A DNA stretch of 43,477 bases, taken from the NCBI GenBank assembly GCA_002504495.1, contig DATC01000053.1, forward strand, positions 1 through 43,477, in the 5' to 3' direction. A program made the translations under genes and the position numbers. Below, piece after piece: positions 36,310 to 43,356 of the stretch. Origin of the DNA: Methanomassiliicoccaceae archaeon UBA537 (GTDB taxonomy: Archaea > Thermoplasmatota > Thermoplasmata > Methanomassiliicoccales > Methanomethylophilaceae). Below the pieces are notes generated by a model. It was not told the origin of the DNA. It worked only from the letters and a program-made list of their open reading frames with translations, and ran no database searches. The first letter of the stretch is position 1. Every line of letters begins with the position of its first letter.

Positions 36310-37601
36310 CGGGCATCTCGGCCGAAGGCCTCGGCATGGGATACGGAGACATCCTCGTATGCAGCGGGCTCGACCTGAGTCTGAGGGATCCGGGCCTCGT
36401 GTGCATCATAGGCCCCAACGGCGCCGGAAAGACCACGCTGATGCATGCCCTCAACAGGCTGGAGAAGCCTGCGGAGGGAAGGGTCGTGCTGGACGGGACG
36501 GACCTCTCGGACATGCGCAGGTCGGAGATAGCGCGCAGGGTCGCCTACGTCCCGAACGCTTCGGAGGAGGCGTTCTCGATGACAGTGCTGGACACGGTGC
36601 TGATGGGGCGCCATCCGCTGTCCTCGGAGTCATCGCGCCGGAAGGATCTCCGCATGGCCGCCCGGTGCCTGAGGATGCTCGGCATCCAGGATCTGGCGGG
36701 CAGGCGCTTCGATGCCCTCTCCTCCGGGCAGCGCCAGAGGGTCATGATAGCCCGCGGTCTGGCGCAGGAGGCCGAGATCATCCTTCTGGACGAGCCCACG
36801 TCGAATCTCGATCTGCGCCATCAGATGGAGGTCATGCGCCTCCTCCGCGACATCTCCAAGGCCGAAGGGCTGATCGCCGTCGTCGTCTGCCACGACATCA
36901 ACCTCGCCGCACGGTACGCCGACCGCATGGTCCTGCTGGCGGACGGCGCTGTGAAGGCCGACGGGACGCCGTGGGAGGTCGTGACGCCCGGGACGATCAT
37001 GGAGGCGTACGGCCTGGACTGCGACGTCACGGACGCCGGAGGGAGGCCGTATATAGTATACCGCGGGGAGCCGCGATCGATCTCGCGAAGCGCACCTACC
37101 AAGTTTAAATGCGAGCTTAACTTACACGGTCGAGAGGCATGGATCTTGTTCGAGCTGCAGGTCGTTAGCAACACACCGATGACCGGGGAGGACGACATAT
37201 ACGTCGTCGCGGAGACATTTCTGATGCAGATCGGGTATCTCCCGAAAGGCTACGATCCGAAGACCGGCGTCATCAAGGTGAGGGACAGCGTGCCGTACAG
37301 GCTCTTCATGGACTACCTCGTCGCCCACCCCGCCAAGGCATGGACCGTGGAGGACCTGGCCTCCCTGCTGGGGACCACGAAGCCGACGATCTACCGCCAC
37401 ATAAACAAGCTGAAGTCCATGGACCTCCTGGAGGCCGTGGACGTGGATTCAGACGGGCAGACCCGCAAGGGGTACCGCATAAGGTACGGGGACCTCGTGA
37501 AGGCGTGGAGCTTCACCGAATCCAACGTGCAGATGGCCATGGAGAACTACCGCAAGTCCGTAGCGCATCTGCAGGAACTCATGAAAGAGAGGCGTGAATG
37601 A
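36303..37601 (+). CDS. ABC transporter ATPase reading in frame into a winged-helix regulator
   Basis: Residues 1 to about 255 are the ATPase of the FecCD-type importer: Walker A Gly-Pro-Asn-Gly-Ala-Gly-Lys-Thr-Thr, signature Leu-Ser-Ser-Gly-Gln-Arg-Gln, Walker B Ile-Ile-Leu-Leu-Asp-Glu-Pro-Thr and the switch His in Val-Cys-His-Asp-Ile-Asn. Family members stop near Tyr-Arg-Gly-Glu-Pro (about 257). Here CGA 37074-37076 follows and the frame stays open through a TATA-like box into about 150 further residues of winged-helix protein, giving 432 residues in all. This is either a true fusion or a run-on past a lost stop, with the regulator also made from its own start at 37146. Confidence 0.85.
   Translation: MVTGISAEGLGMGYGDILVCSGLDLSLRDPGLVCIIGPNGAGKTTLMHALNRLEKPAEGRVVLDGTDLSDMRRSEIARRVAYVPNASEEAFSMTVLDTVLMGRHPLSSESSRRKDLRMAARCLRMLGIQDLAGRRFDALSSGQRQRVMIARGLAQEAEIILLDEPTSNLDLRHQMEVMRLLRDISKAEGLIAVVVCHDINLAARYADRMVLLADGAVKADGTPWEVVTPGTIMEAYGLDCDVTDAGGRPYIVYRGEPRSISRSAPTKFKCELNLHGREAWILFELQVVSNTPMTGEDDIYVVAETFLMQIGYLPKGYDPKTGVIKVRDSVPYRLFMDYLVAHPAKAWTVEDLASLLGTTKPTIYRHINKLKSMDLLEAVDVDSDGQTRKGYRIRYGDLVKAWSFTESNVQMAMENYRKSVAHLQELMKERRE
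37104..37110 (+). promoter_or_regulatory. TATA-like box inside the ABC ATPase ORF
   Basis: TTTAAAT at 37104-37110 sits 36-42 nt before TTG 37146, with GAGAGG (37132-37137) at Shine-Dalgarno distance from that TTG. It marks a possible separate promoter for the winged-helix regulator. Confidence 0.45.
37146..37601 (+). CDS. Winged-helix regulator, possibly a separate gene in the same frame as the ABC ATPase
   Basis: If translated alone from TTG 37146 the product has 151 residues. It begins Phe-Glu-Leu-Gln-Val-Val-Ser-Asn-Thr-Pro. The helix-turn-helix is Thr-Val-Glu-Asp-Leu-Ala-Ser-Leu-Leu-Gly-Thr-Thr-Lys-Pro-Thr-Ile-Tyr-Arg-His-Ile-Asn-Lys-Leu, followed by a wing and a C-terminal helix rich in Met and Glu. 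ATG 37179 is a second possible start. Own TATA and Shine-Dalgarno signals support independent expression. It overlaps the next small gene by 4 nt. It may regulate the importer or the elp3 operon. Confidence 0.55.
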   Translation: MFELQVVSNTPMTGEDDIYVVAETFLMQIGYLPKGYDPKTGVIKVRDSVPYRLFMDYLVAHPAKAWTVEDLASLLGTTKPTIYRHINKLKSMDLLEAVDVDSDGQTRKGYRIRYGDLVKAWSFTESNVQMAMENYRKSVAHLQELMKERRE

Positions 37602-37852
37602 TGGCAGAGGACTATTCCATAAAGAAGGACGCGAGGTTCGTCGTCGTGTACAGGATCACGGATTCCAGGGACGGTTCCGTGGAGGGGACGTACAAGGGCA
37701 TGGCCGCCATGGGCGCCGAGACGGCGTTCGTCTTCGAGACGTCCGACGGCATCGTGTTCCTCAACGCGTCGTCGATCGTCTCGATGAAGCAGACCGCGGC
37801 CGCTCCGGAAGAGCCGAAGAAGCCCAAGGACGAGAGCGCTCTGTATGGCTGA
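37598..37852 (+). CDS. Small hypothetical protein between the regulator and elp3
   Basis: A protein of 84 residues (ATG 37598, or 37601). It forms a compact beta-rich domain: Ala-Arg-Phe-Val-Val-Val-Tyr-Arg-Ile-Thr, then Gly-Thr-Tyr-Lys-Gly-Met-Ala and Phe-Val-Phe-Glu-Thr-Ser-Asp-Gly-Ile-Val-Phe-Leu-Asn, with a charged Pro/Lys/Glu tail. I do not recognise a family; strand order recalls small SH3- or Sm-like barrels. It overlaps both neighbours (4 nt and 8 nt), so it is clearly co-translated with elp3. Confidence 0.65.
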   Translation: MMAEDYSIKKDARFVVVYRITDSRDGSVEGTYKGMAAMGAETAFVFETSDGIVFLNASSIVSMKQTAAAPEEPKKPKDESALYG

Positions 37853-40085
37853 GCCTCTGGACCTGCTCTCCGATGAGCTCATCGAAGCGGTCAGGACCGG
37901 GAAGGTCGACGACCGCGATTCCTTCCAGAACCTCAAGCTCAAGCTCTGCAAGAAGCACGGTCTGTCCGGCGTCCCGCCGAACTCCGATGTTCTGGCCCGC
38001 ACCCCGGAGGACCTGAGGCCTCTCCTCCTTCCGTTCCTCATCAAGAAGCCCTCGCGCACCGTCAGCGGAGTGGCCGCGGTGGCGGTAATGACGTCGCCCC
38101 ACGACTGCCCCCACGGAAGATGCGCGTACTGTCCCGGCGGAGTCTCCAACGGATCGGCGCAGTCGTACACGGGCAAGGAGCCGGCGGCGAGGAGGGCCGC
38201 GCGCGACGCCTTCGATCCATGGCTGCAGGTGACCGACCGCGTCCGCCAGCTGGAGGAGATCGGCCACAGCGCAGGGAAGGTGGATCTCATAATCATGGGC
38301 GGGACCTTCACAAGCAGGGATCCGGAGTATCAGGAGTGGTTCGTCAAGCGCTGCTTCGACGCCCTCAACGGCCGCGACTCCGATACGCTGGAGGAGGCGC
38401 AGAGGATCAACGAGACGGCATCCCGCAGATGCGTCGGGATGACCGTGGAGACCCGTCCGGACGTGTTCACGGACGAGCAGATCGAGCGGGCCATGCGCCT
38501 GGGGGCCACCCGCGTGGAGCTCGGAGTGCAGATCCTCGACGACGATATCCTGGCCGGCATGGAGCGGGGGCACGGCACCGCGGAGGTCCGCGACTGCACC
38601 GCGAGATGCAGGAGCCACGGTCTGAAGGTCTGCTACCACATCATGCCCGGGCTGCCCGGGTCCGATCCGGACCATGACCTCGAGTGCTTCAGGAAGGTGT
38701 TCGACGATCCCGCGTACCGTCCGGATATGCTGAAGTTCTACACCCTGCTGGTCGTCGCAGGGACCCGCGTCCACGAGATGTGGGAGCGCGGAGAGTATGT
38801 TCCGTACGACGAGGCGACGGCGACGGAGCTCCTGGCGAGGATGAAGGCCATCGTCCCCGACTACGTCCGCATACAGAGGGTCCAGAGGGACATCCCCGCC
38901 ACGGAGATCGTCGCAGGGATAACCAAGAGCAACATCCGCCAACCGGTCCTTGAGCTGATGAGGATGCGCGGGACTCCGTGCAGATGCATCCGCTGCAGGG
39001 AGGTGGGGCGTTCGGAGGACATCGTGGACCTCGATGCGGCCGAGCTCTGCGACGAGGTCTACGAGGCCAGCGGGGGGACGGAGTACTTCATATCGTTCAC
39101 GAGCGGGGACCGCATAGTCGGATACGTCCGCCTCAGGCTGGATTCAGGCGACGCCGCCACCATACGCGAGCTGAAGGTGTTCGGGCATCCGGCTGCGATA
39201 GGGGAGGACGGCGACATACAGCACCGCGGATTCGGTCGGAGGCTCGTCTCCGAGGCCGAGCGCATAGCACGCGAGTCGGGCAGGAGGCGCATAAGGGTCA
39301 CCAGCGGCGTAGGTGTCCGCGGATACTACCGCTCCCTAGGATTCTCCGAGGATCTCCCGTACATGGCCAAGGATCTGCGATCGCCCGTAGAACGGGTTGT
39401 CGTTCCAAGGGGTCCTTCTTCTTCTGAGCGAGCGCCCCATGGCCTCGTAGGCCTCGGCGGATTCCCTGGAGACCGACGGGGCTATCTCCTCCAGCGCGGA
39501 ATCGAAGTGCTTCTGGAGCACCCCGTTCGCGCCCCTGTCCTCGCGATAGGCGCAGAGCGCCGCCTCCCTGCAGAGCGCCGCGAGGTCCGCTCCGGTGTAC
39601 CCGTCGGTAGAGGCGGCAACGGAATCCAGGTCCACGCCGTTCAGCGGCATCCTCGACGTGTGTATCCTGAGGATCGAGCGTCTGGATTCCAGGTCGGGCA
39701 TGCCGACGAGGACCAGGCCGTCGAACCTTCCGGGTCTCAGAAGGGCCGGATCCACGGCGTCGGGACGGTTGGTCGCGCCTATGACGGTCACGCGGCGCGG
39801 ATCGCCCACGCCGTCCATCTCCGTGAGCAACTGGGCCACGATCCTCTCCGACCCCTCGGAGCCGCCGGATCCTCTGGCGGGGGCGATGGAGTCCAGCTCG
39901 TCGAAGAACACGATGCACGGGGACATCTGCTTGGCCTTGCGGAATATCCTCCGGACCGTCTTCTCGGATTCGCCGAACCATTTGCTGGCGATCTCCGGTC
40001 CGCTGACCGATATGAAGTTGCATCCCGATTCGTTGGCCACGGCCTTGGCGATCAGCGTCTTCCCGGTGCCCGGGGGGCCGTATAG
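37845..40085 (+). CDS. elp3: Elp3: tRNA U34 carboxymethyl synthase (radical SAM + acetyltransferase)
   Basis: The enzyme makes 5-carboxymethyluridine-type modifications at wobble U34 using acetyl-CoA and S-adenosylmethionine. A helical N-terminal domain leads into the radical SAM site Cys-Pro-His-Gly-Arg-Cys-Ala-Tyr-Cys-Pro-Gly-Gly, then Glu-Thr-Arg-Pro-Asp, Gly-Val-Gln-Ile-Leu-Asp-Asp-Asp and Cys-Arg-Cys-Ile-Arg-Cys-Arg-Glu (zinc). A GNAT domain follows, with Gln-His-Arg-Gly-Phe-Gly-Arg-Arg-Leu and ending Leu-Pro-Tyr-Met-Ala-Lys-Asp-Leu at residue 511. Archaeal Elp3 normally ends there. CGA 39378-39380 follows instead of a stop and the ORF continues 234 codons antisense to cdc48. That tail is not Elp3-like and is probably not functional. 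Confidence 0.9.
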   Translation: MAEPLDLLSDELIEAVRTGKVDDRDSFQNLKLKLCKKHGLSGVPPNSDVLARTPEDLRPLLLPFLIKKPSRTVSGVAAVAVMTSPHDCPHGRCAYCPGGVSNGSAQSYTGKEPAARRAARDAFDPWLQVTDRVRQLEEIGHSAGKVDLIIMGGTFTSRDPEYQEWFVKRCFDALNGRDSDTLEEAQRINETASRRCVGMTVETRPDVFTDEQIERAMRLGATRVELGVQILDDDILAGMERGHGTAEVRDCTARCRSHGLKVCYHIMPGLPGSDPDHDLECFRKVFDDPAYRPDMLKFYTLLVVAGTRVHEMWERGEYVPYDEATATELLARMKAIVPDYVRIQRVQRDIPATEIVAGITKSNIRQPVLELMRMRGTPCRCIRCREVGRSEDIVDLDAAELCDEVYEASGGTEYFISFTSGDRIVGYVRLRLDSGDAATIRELKVFGHPAAIGEDGDIQHRGFGRRLVSEAERIARESGRRRIRVTSGVGVRGYYRSLGFSEDLPYMAKDLRSPVERVVVPRGPSSSERAPHGLVGLGGFPGDRRGYLLQRGIEVLLEHPVRAPVLAIGAERRLPAERREVRSGVPVGRGGNGIQVHAVQRHPRRVYPEDRASGFQVGHADEDQAVEPSGSQKGRIHGVGTVGRAYDGHAARIAHAVHLREQLGHDPLRPLGAAGSSGGGDGVQLVEEHDARGHLLGLAEYPPDRLLGFAEPFAGDLRSADRYEVASRFVGHGLGDQRLPGARGAV

Positions 40086-41609
40086 GAGGATCCCCCTCCC
40101 CGGCTCGATGCCCAGCCTCTCGCAGGCGTCTTCTCCGTCGACGGACATCACGCATTCGTCTATGCGGCGTCTGACGTCGTCCAATCCGCCGATGTCGCTC
40201 CATGACACCTTGGGGATCTCGACCAGCACCTCCCTCATGCCGCTGGGCTCGACCTCCGAGAGCGCGGCGGAGAAGTCGTCCATGGACACGCGCAGGGATT
40301 CGAGCATCTCCGATGGGATGGCCTTGTCCAGGTCCATCTCCTCGATGCGCGTGCTGACGCAGTGCAGAGCGGCCTCCCTGCATAGAGCGGCCAGGTCCGC
40401 GCCCGCGAAGCCGTTGGTGACGGCCGCGAGCCTCTCCGCTGTGACATCGGCAGTCAGCGGCATGTCCCTCATGTGCACGGACAGGATCTGCGCCCTGCCG
40501 TCGATCCCGGGGATGCCGATCTCCATCTCCCTGTCGAATCTCCCGGGGCGTCTGAGGGCGGGATCTATCGACCCCTCGCGGTTGGTGGCTCCTATGACCA
40601 CGACGCCTCCTCTTCCTCCGAGGCCGTCCATCAGGGCAAGGAGCTGGGCGACCACGCGCCTCTCCACTTCTCCCGAAGCGTCCTCCCTGTCGGGGGCTAT
40701 CGAATCGATCTCGTCGAGGAATATGATGCTCGGGGCCTTATCCTCGGCCTTCCTGAAGATCTCCCTGAGGCGCTCCTCGCTCTGTCCGTAGTACTTGCCC
40801 ATTATCTCGGGGCCGCGGACGGAGAAGAGGGTCGCGCCCGATTCGTTGGCTATCGCCTCTGCAAGGAGCGTCTTCCCGGTGCCGGGGGGACCGTAGAGCA
40901 GGACACCCTTGGGTGCCTCGATGCCCAGTCTCTCGAACAGCTCGGGGTGCTTCAGAGGCAGTTCGATCATCTCGCGCATGCGTCCGAGCTCCTCGTCCAG
41001 TCCGCCGACGTCGTCGTATGTGATGCGGCGCCCTCCCTTCTTCTCGCCGCAGGCCTCCTGCTCTTCCGACGGTTGGACATCGGCGACGTCCTTCACTGAT
41101 ACGACGGTGTCCGGACGCACGATGACCGGTCCTTCGGGGACTGTGGAGGAGACGTAGAACGTGGAGCGGTTGCCTGTAAGGGCGATATTGGGTACTATGA
41201 TGTCTGTGCCGGCCACCAGCGGGCGGTTGAGCAGTCCTTTGAGGAACAGGCGTTCGATGTCGTCCTCGAATCTGATCCTCTTGCCGTCGGGTATGTTCGG
41301 TGCCAGGACGATCTTCTCGGCGGGAGGGGGCTCGCATCTGCTAACCTCCACGTTCTCGTCGACGCTGACGCCCGCGCCGGTGCGGGTGAGGCCGTCGATG
41401 AAGATAAGTCCGCGCCCCTCGTCCTCCGGGTCGCACTTGAAGACCTTGGCTACGACGGAGCGCTTCCCGGTTATCGATACGGTGTCGCCGAGCTCCGCAC
41501 CGAGTGCCCTGCGGGACGCGGAGTCCATTCTGGCGCGCCCGTATCCAGCTTCGTTCTGCGATTTCGCTCTCGCGACCTTGAGGGTGATCGAATCCGGCAT
41601 ATCGTGCAT
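39336..41609 (-). CDS. Cdc48/VAT-type double AAA+ ATPase
   Basis: A hexameric unfoldase of 757 residues that feeds substrates to proteolysis or remodels complexes. The N domain starts Ile-Thr-Leu-Lys-Val-Ala-Arg-Ala. D1 has Gly-Pro-Pro-Gly-Thr-Gly-Lys-Thr, the pore segment Gly-Lys-Tyr-Tyr-Gly and Phe-Leu-Asp-Glu-Ile-Asp. D2 repeats Walker A and has Lys-Trp-Phe-Gly and Phe-Phe-Asp-Glu-Leu-Asp. Arg residues for the finger are in both. ATG 41609 fits a T/A-rich box near 41625-41632; ATG 41600 is nearly as good, and the longer ORF to 41777 is not family-like. The C-terminus lacks the HbYX tail used to dock the proteasome. The 3' end overlaps elp3. Confidence 0.93.
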   Translation of the reverse strand: MHDMPDSITLKVARAKSQNEAGYGRARMDSASRRALGAELGDTVSITGKRSVVAKVFKCDPEDEGRGLIFIDGLTRTGAGVSVDENVEVSRCEPPPAEKIVLAPNIPDGKRIRFEDDIERLFLKGLLNRPLVAGTDIIVPNIALTGNRSTFYVSSTVPEGPVIVRPDTVVSVKDVADVQPSEEQEACGEKKGGRRITYDDVGGLDEELGRMREMIELPLKHPELFERLGIEAPKGVLLYGPPGTGKTLLAEAIANESGATLFSVRGPEIMGKYYGQSEERLREIFRKAEDKAPSIIFLDEIDSIAPDREDASGEVERRVVAQLLALMDGLGGRGGVVVIGATNREGSIDPALRRPGRFDREMEIGIPGIDGRAQILSVHMRDMPLTADVTAERLAAVTNGFAGADLAALCREAALHCVSTRIEEMDLDKAIPSEMLESLRVSMDDFSAALSEVEPSGMREVLVEIPKVSWSDIGGLDDVRRRIDECVMSVDGEDACERLGIEPGRGILLYGPPGTGKTLIAKAVANESGCNFISVSGPEIASKWFGESEKTVRRIFRKAKQMSPCIVFFDELDSIAPARGSGGSEGSERIVAQLLTEMDGVGDPRRVTVIGATNRPDAVDPALLRPGRFDGLVLVGMPDLESRRSILRIHTSRMPLNGVDLDSVAASTDGYTGADLAALCREAALCAYREDRGANGVLQKHFDSALEEIAPSVSRESAEAYEAMGRSLRRRRTPWNDNPFYGRSQILGHVREILGES

Positions 41610-41722
41610 GAATCGTCCGGGCGACGTAAAATGTTCGGAAAAAGAGGGTCGCGCGTCAGTCCCCCGTCTTATTCGGCACCCGCATCCGGATCTGGAGACG
41701 ATGCTCTGGTCGTCTTCTGCGG

Positions 41723-42091
41723 TCATTCGCCATCCTGGTCGGATTCCGATTCGAGAATAGCCACTATCCTCTGACAATACTGTTTCAGGAACGGGAGATC
41801 ATCTTTCATGGTGGACCATTGAAACTCCAGATCGACCTCTTCGTACTGGTGCGCCATGAAATCACGCATTTTGCATATCTCATGCCAGTCGATCTCCTTG
41901 AAGCGGGATGTGACATCATCAGAGAGTCTTTTGACCCTCTCGCCTATGAGTTCGATGGACTTCGCTGTGGATCTCTGATATGATTCGTCGCTCATCAGGT
42001 CCTCGATGTCATCACCGAAGCGCATGATATCGGATGCTACATCGTCGCAGTATCCGATGATGAGGTTCAGGCTTTTGATATCACGCCTCAT
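41723..42091 (-). CDS. hepT: HepT-like HEPN ribonuclease toxin (DUF86)
   Basis: A helical protein of 122 residues. Arg-Asp-Phe-Met-Ala-His-Gln-Tyr is the HEPN catalytic motif R-x4-H-x-Y, and Ser-Ile-Glu-Leu-Ile-Gly-Glu is also typical of DUF86. In the type VII MntA/HepT modules HepT is an RNase toxin and its partner MntA inactivates it by adding AMP to that Tyr. The gene follows mntA with an 11-nt overlap. Confidence 0.88.
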   Translation of the reverse strand: MRRDIKSLNLIIGYCDDVASDIMRFGDDIEDLMSDESYQRSTAKSIELIGERVKRLSDDVTSRFKEIDWHEICKMRDFMAHQYEEVDLEFQWSTMKDDLPFLKQYCQRIVAILESESDQDGE

Positions 42092-42386
42092 AGAGCAGTC
42101 TCCTGTCTCTGAGGACCTCTCTGCTGAAGTCGTCCTTCATGGCCCTTTCGCTGACGATATCGATCTCCGTGCCGAGAGCTTCCTCCAGTCTGCCATAGAA
42201 TCCCCCCATCTTGAACAGGCCCATGCCTTCGGGTGCAACGATGCAGAAGTCATAATCGCTATCGGGGCGGTTATCTCCACGGGCCCTGGAGCCGAAGAGG
42301 TACACCTTGAGTATCCCGTACTCGGAGGCGATGGCTCCGACGATCTGACGGAGCTCTTCGAACGTGTACTCCTTCACCTCGTCCAT
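42081..42386 (-). CDS. mntA: MntA-like nucleotidyltransferase antitoxin
   Basis: A minimal nucleotidyltransferase of 101 residues with Phe-Gly-Ser-Arg-Ala-Arg-Gly-Asp and Ser-Asp-Tyr-Asp-Phe, the GS-x10-DxD active site, and Glu-Ile-Asp-Ile-Val as the third acidic site. It is the partner of the HepT gene it overlaps. CTTATATAAC on the minus strand (about 42405-42414) is 20-30 nt before ATG 42386, so the mRNA is probably leaderless and the antitoxin is translated first. Confidence 0.88.
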   Translation of the reverse strand: MDEVKEYTFEELRQIVGAIASEYGILKVYLFGSRARGDNRPDSDYDFCIVAPEGMGLFKMGGFYGRLEEALGTEIDIVSERAMKDDFSREVLRDRRLLYEA

Positions 42387-42464
42387 GAGTGAATGATGGC
42401 ATCTGCGTTATATAAGCAAGGTCGGAGCGGGTCCGGTGCCCGTCGAACCGCTGTCCTGGAAGAG

Positions 42465-42485
42465 GGAGGGGCCTTCCGCCCCTCC
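42465..42485 (-). terminator. Hairpin terminator after the TerB-PNPOx gene
   Basis: GGAGGGGC (42465-42472) and GCCCCTCC (42478-42485) form an 8-bp stem with a 5-nt loop, 8 nt beyond the stop of the minus-strand gene. The stem is nearly the same as at 6256-6273. Confidence 0.5.
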
Positions 42486-42492
42486 GTTGGGA

Positions 42493-43356
42493 TCAGAAGA
42501 GTACCTTCTTCTCGTTGGTGACGGAGACAATCTCCGCAGAGCCGTTCTCCAGGGTGAAGAAGGCGAGGGTGGCTCCCATCTGCCTGTACATCTCCACGAC
42601 CTGGGGCATGGCCTTCGCGGCCTCCTCCATGAACCTCGGGTCCTTCTTGAAGACGGCGACGCCGTCCCAGCGGAGGAAGGTGGCGCCGTTGGCGGCGAGG
42701 ATCTCGCACTTGGGATCGTCGAGGAGCTGCTCGTAGACCTCCTTGAAGGTGCCGACGGCGAACCACAGCTTCCCGTCGACCTTGCACTTGAAGCCGAGGA
42801 CTCTCATCCTGGGTTGGAGTCCGTCCTCCGTGGCGAGCACGAACGTCTTCGCCTCGTCGAGGTAGGCCTCGATCTGCTCCATGGGGGTGAGTCCGAAGTT
42901 GTCGTCGGCGAGCTGGCCGATCCACTCCTTCTCCTTCTCGGTGACCTCGCCGTCGATGGCGCAGACCAGGAGGCAGAGGGTGACGATGTCGTATTTCAGC
43001 TCCTCGGAGACCTCTCCGATGATGTCGACCATGAGGTCGACGGCCTTCTTGTAGTTCTCCGGGTCCTCGAGTCCGGCCGCCTTGAAGACGTCGAGAGCGT
43101 CCTCGTAGGTGGCGTCTCCGCCGGCGATGTCGTTGAAGAGGGGCTTGAGCAGCAGGTACTCCTCTTCCGCGAGCTTCCCGTCGGATGCGACGGCGCAGAG
43201 GATGAAGTTCACGTACGCCTCGACGGCTCCGGCGCCGTCCTCGGTGACCTCCTCCAGCGCAGGAAGGATGTCGGCTGTGAGCTGGTCAATCATGGACGCC
43301 TTGTCCTCGGCGGGGAGGGCGGCGATCCTGTCGCAGTACTCGTCGAACAGAGTCAT
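42493..43356 (-). CDS. TerB-like domain fused to a pyridoxamine 5'-phosphate oxidase-like domain
   Basis: A protein of 287 residues. The N-terminal 150 residues are helical with two TerB-type motifs, Ala-Val-Ala-Ser-Asp-Gly-Lys-Leu-x4-Glu and Val-Cys-Ala-Ile-Asp-Gly-Glu-Val-x4-Glu. From about 165 a split-barrel PNPOx-like flavin domain follows: Phe-Val-Leu-Ala-Thr, Gln-Pro-Arg-Met-Arg-Val-Leu-Gly-Phe and Leu-Trp-Phe-Ala-Val-Gly-Thr. The single-domain PNPOx form is common in anaerobes; the fusion is less usual. A TATA-like TATAAACG on the minus strand (about 43377-43384) lies 21-28 nt before ATG 43356, so it is likely leaderless and strongly transcribed. Confidence 0.82.
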   Translation of the reverse strand: MTLFDEYCDRIAALPAEDKASMIDQLTADILPALEEVTEDGAGAVEAYVNFILCAVASDGKLAEEEYLLLKPLFNDIAGGDATYEDALDVFKAAGLEDPENYKKAVDLMVDIIGEVSEELKYDIVTLCLLVCAIDGEVTEKEKEWIGQLADDNFGLTPMEQIEAYLDEAKTFVLATEDGLQPRMRVLGFKCKVDGKLWFAVGTFKEVYEQLLDDPKCEILAANGATFLRWDGVAVFKKDPRFMEEAAKAMPQVVEMYRQMGATLAFFTLENGSAEIVSVTNEKKVLF

